A stretch of 64,000 nucleotides of DNA, from positions 250,058 through 314,057 of the forward strand of contig NW_024468533.1 of the NCBI RefSeq assembly GCF_001632365.1. Direction: 5' to 3'. Shown in pieces: positions 56,936 through 64,000 of the stretch (position 1 is its first letter; each line of letters opens with the position of its first letter). The DNA comes from Laetiporus sulphureus 93-53 (Eukaryota; Basidiomycota; Agaricomycetes; Polyporales; Laetiporaceae). A model generated the notes under the pieces. The model saw only the letters and a list, made by a program, of their open reading frames with translations. It was not told where the DNA came from and searched no databases. A program made the position numbers and the translations under genes.

Positions 56936-58900
56936 ATGTCGACAGATCACTTCCTGGCGAAAGTCCTCCCGACCTTACGCGGGAGGGCTGCAGCGCCGTT
57001 CTTTAGAAACTACCTTGGACCCGGTATGGAGTGGGGATGCATCACGTATGAGAGTTTCGCAGCGGACGTTAAAGCTGCGATCTCTCACTGGAAGGGCGTC
57101 CTCAGTGGCTTCGTACAACCCTCTTCCGTGGTGGGATTATGGTATCCATTGATTGTCAACTTCGCCGTACCAAAGCTGACGTTGCGCAGGTTGACAGGTG
57201 TGAAGTACGAGGATATACTCAACATCCTTGGAGTCTCAGCATCGGGCCACATCCCGCAGCTCTTCAGCGTACTCCATGCTAATCAAGACGTAGTCTCCGA
57301 TCTTCTTGCGATGAGTAATGCTGAAGGACTGATCGTGGACGCGCGCTTCGCGAAAGCTGCGAGCTCAATGAAAGTGCCCACGTTTCGTGCACTGACTCTG
57401 GAAGAAGCGCGCAAGATCGAGGACGCACAAAGTGTGGAGCTCGCCATGGTTTCCAAAGCCGATACTGCCGTGATTGTCCACTCTTCTGGCACTACTTCCG
57501 GAGCTCCCAAATTGATCCCTACGACTCATGGCCTGCTTCATGCTTGCCTGGATTTCAAGTATCCCTCCTGCTTGAAGCAGGGCTCATTTGACGGACCAGA
57601 TACAACAAATCGTGAGCTGTTCCAGAAGTTTCCTGGCGTCAAGAACTCCTCCTGATAGCTTTCTGATAGTGCTTGGTAGCTTAGCCCATGTTGGCTCGTT
57701 CCAGAGTATGTGATCAGGTTTTGTTGCCCATTCCTCTCCTGATCCGCCGTAATCAGCTGTGATCCGTATGGCCTACCATGGGGATATCATTGTCCAACCC
57801 TCCTCTCCCACCTTCTCCACCGATGAATTGCTCGCGATGGTCAAGAAGTGTGGACTCAATCGCATCGCAACGTATGCCCCATTTCTCGTTCAACATATCC
57901 GCAGAGCGAAGCAAGATATGGATGTCCTGGAAACGCTGAAAGGTCTCCGGCAGATCTTGCATACAGGAGTCGCGCTTAATCGTGAGGAAGAGAAGTGGGC
58001 GTATGAGCAGCGCTTGCCTATGACGGTAGGTAGCGACGCCTCGTAAGCGCAATGGTCATGCTAAGCGGTTGCATTTTCCTTACAGGTAATGTATGGTACA
58101 ACGGAGACGGGTTCGTCCCTTCACTCTTGATGCGGCAGATATTTCTGACTTGCTTTGTGTTCAGCACCATTGTTAATTTCTCGTCTCGGCGGTCCTCCAA
58201 TGATGAGACTAGTGTCGCAATGCTCCGCCCGCTTTATACCGTTTGCGGGTGTGACCGACAAGTCCAGCGAGTCTCACAAGGCCTTATTTGAAGTGGTGCT
58301 TCCTCCAGATGCTCTGGATAGTCCGCACATTTCGCTCTTCGGCGAAGACGGGTTGTATCACACGGGCGACCTTCTTGAAGAACCAGAAGAAGGCTTCTAT
58401 GTGCATCGTGGGCGCACAGGCGATTGGATTCGGATGCGCGAAGGCTTTATCGATTCAAAGTGAGTCACAGGCTGGATCGCTGCATCATGATTATAACTAT
58501 AACATGTCCTTCAAGGAGCGTGGAAGACCACGTTCGGAAGACTTGCTCAGACCTGGTGCATGATGTCGTTGTGATTGCTGAAGGTCGACCGGGTCCTGCT
58601 TTACTGGTCGAAAGCATTCGACCAAACCTGAGCGAACGGGAGCGAAAGCAGGTCGCGGAGGAAATTGTGAAGCGAAGCAAGGAGTTCAATGCTCGTGTCT
58701 TCAAAGAAGAGCAAATTAACAATCCGGGACGCATTCTCGTGCTCGACAAGGGGCAGTTGCCCAGAACCAAGGTACTATCGATTGAAGTCAATTCACATAA
58801 CCTACTGACATGACCGCTTTAGGAGAAGGGAAATATCAGACGAAATGCTGCCCAAGACTTGTTCGCTCAGGAGATCGACGCCATGTACACCGAACAGTAA
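56936..58900 (+). CDS. Stand-alone adenylate-forming enzyme (AMP-binding/ANL superfamily)
   Basis: The start MSTDHFLAKVLPTLRGRAAA is the first ATG in the frame. The phosphate-binding motif is VIVHSSGTTSGAPKLIPTTH (57475). After introns come FLIVLGSLAHVGSFQ and AYHGDIIVQPS, then VMYGTTETG (58090) and the hinge region GLYHTGDLLEEPEEGFYVHR (58345). The C-terminal lid ends LPRTKEKGNIRRNAAQDLF, with the Lys that catalyses adenylation. There is no carrier or reductase domain after it, unlike the A-T-R enzyme at 25.4 kb; its lid resembles those of NRPS-like A domains. It presumably activates a carboxylic acid as AMP ester or CoA thioester. Divergent from UbiA and followed by the SDR on the same strand. 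Confidence 0.82.
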
Positions 58901-59409
58901 CTTTTATGTGATAGTGTAAGGGAAATATCAGCCTGTGATACCATGCTATAGTTAGATATGACACGTAAAAGCGGGATGATGGCGCCATGGGCCATCTCCA
59001 TGATTATCGGACAGCCATCTGATGCGATGCGAGCATCCTCGGAATAAATGCAGACGTTCCGGATCCGCAAGCTCGGTGCAAAGCTGCTCGTCGTGGTTTA
59101 GTCTCCGCCGCTGCGTGCCGCCCGTTTATAACCGCCCATTGTTCTGAGAAGGCCCCGAACCGCGTGCTTACGATGCTGTTTTGTTAGTCCGACTAAAAGA
59201 CATCTCCCACGCAATTCCAGGGCAACGTTCTGATCATGAACACATGCAGGTTGAAGCAGGGCTGATGTAGAGATAGTCCGATATCTACATCAAAACGGGA
59301 GGTATCGAACTATGAAAGATATAATCGCACTACCCTTGTAACATCTTGACTACCTCGCTGCCTGGATTCTCCTGGAAACTGATCAGAAGGGTAGCCGTCG
59401 AGTGACTCG

Positions 59410-60512
59410 ATGATTGAACAGAAAGTCTGGTTCATTACAGGTGCGGTAGTCTCTGCAGCTTCACACTTGTTTAAAGTGACCACAGTCAATTCGCTGTTCG
59501 TTGGAATACAGGAACATCCTCAGGCCTTGGCAAATGCCTGGTCAGCTCAGCACTACAGAGAGGCGACTATGTAATTGCAACAGGGCGCCACATGCAAGAC
59601 TTCTCGGCAGACCGCACCAATCCTCGTCTGCATGTGATGGAGCTCGACGTAACGGAAAGTGAGGAAACCATCAAGCGGAATATGAACAACGCCTTGGCTG
59701 TGTGGGGTCGAATCGATATTCTCGTCAACAACGCGGGTTACGGGTCCAAATGCATGATAGAGGAGGGAGGGTAGGTGTATACGTGCTCGAAATCATCAAG
59801 CACCTGGCATAATCATGCTTTGCATATTCTCAGGTCTACAGCCGCGCTAGCCCAGTTCCAAACCAATTTCTTCGGTGTCTTGAATGTGACGAACGCAATC
59901 CTGCCGCACATGCGCAGCCGCAAGGCTGGGACGGTCGTGCTCGTAGGCAGTCGCTCTATATGGCAAGCGAACGTGCCTGTAAGTGGTGCATTCGACGAAT
60001 TGTCAAATGGACGACTGACTCTTTCATGAAGACTGCTGGCTTCTACATTGCGTCGAAAGCCGCTATCCACGGTGAGGTGCACACTCTTCGCTATGCAGCG
60101 AAGCCTGAGCGATATCTTTATTGTAGCTATCAGCGAAACACTCTCTGCTGAGCTTGCACCGTTTGGGATCCGTGTGCTACTTGTCGCTCCCGGAGGGTTT
60201 CGCACCAACAGCAACGACAAGATACCGTACTCGATGAATCATCACGTTGAAGATTACGACGGATTCCGTGAGAGCATCCTTGAGAAGCTGAAGGATTACT
60301 GGAAACACGTCAAAGGCGATCCAGCGAAGGCAATGGAGGTACTGGTCGACGTCCTCCGAGGAGAGGGAAGAGCAGAAGGGAGGGGGTTGCCTTCGCACTT
60401 GCTCCTGGGGAACCCGACCTACGACAACGCTAAGGCTTATTCTGAGCGGCTCTCGCAGACGATGAAAGCCTGGGAGGATATAGCGATGGATCTCGATTTT
60501 GAGGATGAATAA
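59410..60512 (+). CDS. Short-chain dehydrogenase/reductase (classical SDR)
   Basis: The start MIEQKVWFITG is joined across an intron to SSGLGKCLVSSALQRGDYVI, giving the TGxxxGxG nucleotide site. LHVMELDVTESEE supplies the adenine-binding Asp, and RIDILVNNAGYG (59715) is standard. The catalytic Ser lies in VVLVGSRSIWQ and the Tyr-Lys pair in FYIASKAA (60045). ISETLSAELAPFGIRVLLVA and PGGFRTNS follow. The C-terminal region (VKGDPAKAMEVLVDVLRGEG) is that of the fungal oxidoreductases that accompany metabolite clusters. Four introns. Starts 510 bp after the adenylating gene, same strand. All catalytic residues present. Confidence 0.88.
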
Positions 60513-60639
60513 GCAATGCACTCACTTTTTATAATCGAACGTCGAGCGAAGAGAGCGCAGACGTCCACATGGTGACCACATGAACGTGCTGGGAGATGTA
60601 CAATATACAAGAAATGAAGAACATGTTGGCGTGGCGGAA

Positions 60640-61090
60640 CAGCATCTGGATGGATGAGTTCCATAAGCATCAAGTGGTCGTTGTCTGGAGATCGCGTCAC
60701 AGACTCAAAACCCGTGGGCCTATCGTAAGGACCCCGCCATTCAACAGCTGCTGTGCGAAAGCTGAGAACAGCGCACCTACTCGGTTAGTGCACAGATGCA
60801 GGAAGTTGATCGCTTACCTCGATTCATAGAGTCGCTCGTCCGACATCCCGCTAATCCTTCAGCAATGGCCATTCCATCCGGATGGATGCCCCGAATACGT
60901 TCATTCGTGTGTTCATCAAACTGCTGTTTGCGACCACCCATTCTCCGTTCAGTCAACTTCAACACCAAAACCTCAAACCCAATGCAGTACTTTGGCTCCA
61001 GCCGAGCACGAGCTACTTCGTCCTGAATGTCCTGAAACCAACGGCGCCCTGATGCCGTGTCTCCACGGCTTTTCGGCTTTTTAAACGTCG
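60640..61090 (-). CDS. Possible small gene, unrecognised, model incomplete
   Basis: A minus-strand frame reads GRRWFQDIQDEVARARLEPK, CIGFEVLVLKLTERRMGGRK and IHPDGMAIAEGLAGCRTSDS, ending at a donor (GTAAGC, near 60824). A 70-bp intron leads in frame to AAVEWRGPYDRPTGFESVTR. The sequence is not low-complexity and the splice is clean, so it may be real. No ATG precedes the first exon before a stop, and the 3' end would run into the SDR gene, so both ends are unresolved. Confidence 0.35.
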
Positions 61091-61359
61091 TCCGTTAACA
61101 CCACAGCAGACAACTTCCGTGCGAATGATACTCGAATGTATTCATTGCAATGTCGTCCATAGTCAACGAGACAGGTTAGGTTAGCATCGTCTCACCATGT
61201 CACGTCACAACACATCATAGTATATGGCTCCCATGTCGTAGCACTTCGCGCGGAGTATAGCAGCATCCAATTCACTTCGTGAGCAGAAAAAGAAATCAGC
61301 CTATCCACAAATCTCGCATGAAGAACCCCAGCCCGGCCACACACACCATAAAATACCTT

Positions 61360-64000
61360 TCAATGCAAAACCCGATACGGATCCGATCCTCCATGCTCCA
61401 ACCCAGCCAACACCGCCCCCCTCACATTCATCAAATACTCCCCCAACCTCTTCCCATCCTGGCTCGCGACAAAGTCCTCGGTAAGCTTGTACCGCGAGTC
61501 TGCCACGATATTCGCGAACAGCAACGCGTGTTTCAGGCTCCTGACAGACGCGTCAAGTTAAAATGGAATCAGCGAAAAGGAGATGGGGAGATGAGATCGA
61601 AGACTGACTCGGGGAAGTGACGTCGTGCCTCGACGAGCAGGTTGTGCAGGCGTATGATGAGCTCGGGGACGTAGATCTGGCGGATACGTGCGAATTCGCG
61701 CCGCCGGGGATCACCTACAAAACAATAAGTATCTTTCACGAGAGACCCATGCGCAAGTCGTACTTGGACTCTTATTGCCAACAATCAACCATGCCTCAGT
61801 CAAGAGCTTCTTCACCTGCTCCCTCGCATATCGCAGACGGTCCTAATCACACCCCATCAGCTCACCGCACCACCAACCAAAAATAAATCCTCGAAGTCAC
61901 CTTGTACGCATTCAACCACGCCGCCCGTCCCTCCCTCGAAGTCTGCGAAGACTCCAGATCCCTACACTCTTCCACCTTCGCAAGCGAATCCCATGCCACG
62001 AAAAACATGCGATAATGCAAATAATCCGTCGCGTCCTTCTCAGGCTCATTAATCTGCGCCAGCTCGCGCGGAAGCATACCGATCAGCCTCCTGGCCGGCT
62101 GCAATCGTCCTCTTGCTGCCAGAAAAAGTTCAGTGACGGTACCGATCGCGGAGGCGAGAGCATGCGTGGGCTTACCGAGGAGGTAGCGCAGGACGGCATT
62201 CGTCCGCTCCAGAGCGAATTTATACGTAGACTCCATGAACGTCGTCCACTCAATCGCGCGCACGAGCATCATCTCCACATCCGACGGCGCCGCCGCCATC
62301 TCCTCCGCACTCGGCAGCGGTCCCTCCGCACCAGGCAATTGCTGCAACCAAACAATCAACGTCACCGGCTCTCGCGAACGTGCCCAAATAACGCACCTCC
62401 ATCGTCATGGCGATTGTGCGCTGCGTGGTAGCCTCTGCGACGCGCTGCATGTCGAGTCCGTGGTCGCGCGCGCGCGCAAGGGCGGCTCGTCGGTCGGAGA
62501 TGCTGACTGAGACGTCGAGCGAGGTGAGGAATGACGCGTAGCGATCTACCGCGTTTGTGCCCATAGCGGCCGCGTACATCGCGATCAGTTCGCGTTCGCC
62601 TCTCGCCTGTTATATGTGCTCAGCACAATGAATACACGGATAAGTTATCTAAAAAGGGATACGGACCTCGAGTACCTGCAGATACGCTTCCAAAATGACT
62701 TGAATGGCACCTGGCGAGACCGCGATATCGAGCATGCGGAAGTACAGGCACAGATGGGCGAAGAACCGCGTCATCGCGGGATATCTGCATACACAATTCC
62801 AAATTGACCCTGACTTCTGCCTTGTCACACTCGCAATTCACTCACTCTGTAGAATTCGCGTTAAGACTTTTAGCTTGCAGCTCTTTCGCATATCCATCCA
62901 TCAGCGCATCGGCGCGGTTAAGAATCACTTGCAACTGTGTCACATGGAAAGGGTTATCCGCCGGAGGCCTACCACCCAACTCAAGTCAGCTAACGCCATC
63001 TTGCTCAGAACGGTCGACTCACCCCTCCTCGACGATGGTGTTCTGCAGCGACTCGAGCGCACTGACGACTTCCTGCTCCCAAACCGCATCGTCCACCTCC
63101 ATACCGTCCATCGCCGCAGTGCTCTCAGGCGTCTCCATTGTATCGACGGCAGCCAGACCGCCTTCCCAGAAAGAATTGTGCTCAAGGCTGGCAAACGCCG
63201 CCGTCAACCGGTCTTCGCACGCAACGGATATGAGTGCCCAAAGGTGGTCCGACCACGTCCGGCATGCCGCCTTGAGCGACGCCGCAGTCTGTGGAGAAGG
63301 AGCGAGAGCGGCGTACAGAGCACGCTCCGTCGTCGACAGTGCCGGCTACAACACGCGTTTAGCCTTCAATTTGCGTTTCAAGGAAGGGACGTACGTTCAG
63401 CGCGGCCCGCGTGCATGTGGTCTTCCAGAGCTTCCTGCGCACGTTGCCGGTCCATCCCTCGTCCAGATCCATCCCGTCGGCCGAGTCTTCTTCGCCAGGG
63501 CATCCCTTCGCTGCTCTAACTTCAGATAGCAGTTCCAACCAGTGCAGATAAGCCGCTCACCGAGTGCACGCCATCGAAGCAGCAGCGACCCGTTGAGGCT
63601 CGCCGCCCGCCACGGCTGCTTTGCTCTGCGACACAGTTGAGCAGCTTCTGCCAATCGGCCCGCGCGCACAAGCATGAACAGCATATGTAAAAGTTCCTTC
63701 TCGTCGCTCTGGGAGAACCACGTCAGTCCACACACGAGAACGCAACGCACGCGACAGATCATACCGCGTCATCTCCCGCTAGTCCCCTAGCATCCGCGCC
63801 ACCCCGGTTGACCGCGTCAGGGTCCATCTCCGTGACGATGCCCGCGGTGCGCTGGCCGGTGCGCAGACCCTGCATGATCGCGATCTTCGTGAAACGCCAG
63901 TAGCCGTTGAGCGCCCCCGCGTTGGACACCTCCGGCACTGGCGCGGTTTGCTGGAGCCATTCGCGGACGACGAAGAGCTCTGAGAGCACCGGGGACGCGG
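61360..64000 (-). CDS. NUP84: Nuclear pore protein Nup84/Nup107, C-terminal part (5' end outside window)
   Basis: Reading from the window edge leftward: VVREWLQQTAPVPEVSNAGA, LNGYWRFTKIAIMQGLRTGQ, EMDPDAVNRGGADARGLAGD (63830), RAGRLAEAAQLCRRAKQPWR and AASLNGSLLLRW (63630). This run is characteristic of Nup84/Nup107, the scaffold member of the Y-complex. The all-helical remainder follows (TWSDHLWALISVACEDRL near 63260, AHLCLYFRMLDIAVSPGAIQ near 62740, AAGRLQPARRLIGMLPREL near 62080, DPRRREFARIRQIYVPELII near 61690). It ends GLEHGGSDPYRVLH with a stop at 61360-61362. Short introns throughout; no break seen. Confidence 0.88.

Noticed and set aside
1..64000. CRISPR arrays, tRNA or rRNA genes
   Set aside because: No regularly spaced short repeats of the CRISPR kind, and no tRNA or rRNA sequence was recognised on either strand by eye.

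Overview
The window looks like nuclear DNA of a basidiomycete fungus, most likely an agaricomycete. Genes are split by many introns of about 50-65 bp with GT..AG ends. Several products belong to families expanded in agaricomycetes: DUF6533-type membrane proteins, a serpentine 'hypothetical integral membrane' family, an adenylation-thiolation-reductase enzyme and a PARP-UBC fusion. I read gene models by eye from splice signals and family motifs, so exon edges are approximate except where exact positions are given.

Layout. 1-2132: 5' half of a decayed Ty1/copia element (minus strand), then a 660-bp near-perfect inverted repeat (2865-3526). 3683-8171: PARP-UBC fusion (+). 9054-10751: single-pass membrane protein (-). 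11185-13418: Ost-alpha/TMEM184-type protein (-). 14606-16070: NADP-dependent MDR oxidoreductase (+). 15950-22770: a tandem array of six units, each joining a copy of the 3' end of that oxidoreductase gene to a convergently oriented small gene for a Lys/Ala-rich protein. 25367-29316: adenylate-forming reductase (A-T-R, +), followed by a seventh, dispersed member of the small-protein family (29549-29986, -). 33629-35789: MFS sugar/quinate-type transporter (+). 36176-36853: methyltransferase (+). 37.9-43.9 kb: a diverged segmental duplication holding a broken DUF6533-type gene and an internally deleted second copy of it. 45177-46770: GPI8 transamidase subunit (+). 46.9-47.85 kb: relic of a Gfo/Idh/MocA oxidoreductase (-). 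48656-49983: multi-pass membrane protein (-). 50596-53004: MFS drug-type exporter (-). 54214-55484: UbiA prenyltransferase (-). 56936-58900: stand-alone adenylating enzyme (+). 59410-60512: short-chain dehydrogenase (+). 61360-64000: Nup84/Nup107 nucleoporin, C-terminal part only (-).

Functional grouping. Two stretches look like specialised metabolism. One is the A-T-R reductase, which stands alone. The other is MFS exporter, UbiA, adenylating enzyme and SDR (50.6-60.5 kb); UbiA and the adenylating gene are divergent and share a 1.45-kb promoter region. An aromatic acid activated, prenylated, reduced and exported would fit, but this is inference.

The least explained part is the 15.95-22.77 kb array and its dispersed seventh member. 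Spliced reading shows a family I do not recognise: a beta-prone N-terminal exon, one to three exons, and C-terminal tails made of short Lys/Ala/Pro repeats. The genes come in a two-exon form and a three-exon form, and each form sits in its own type of repeat unit.
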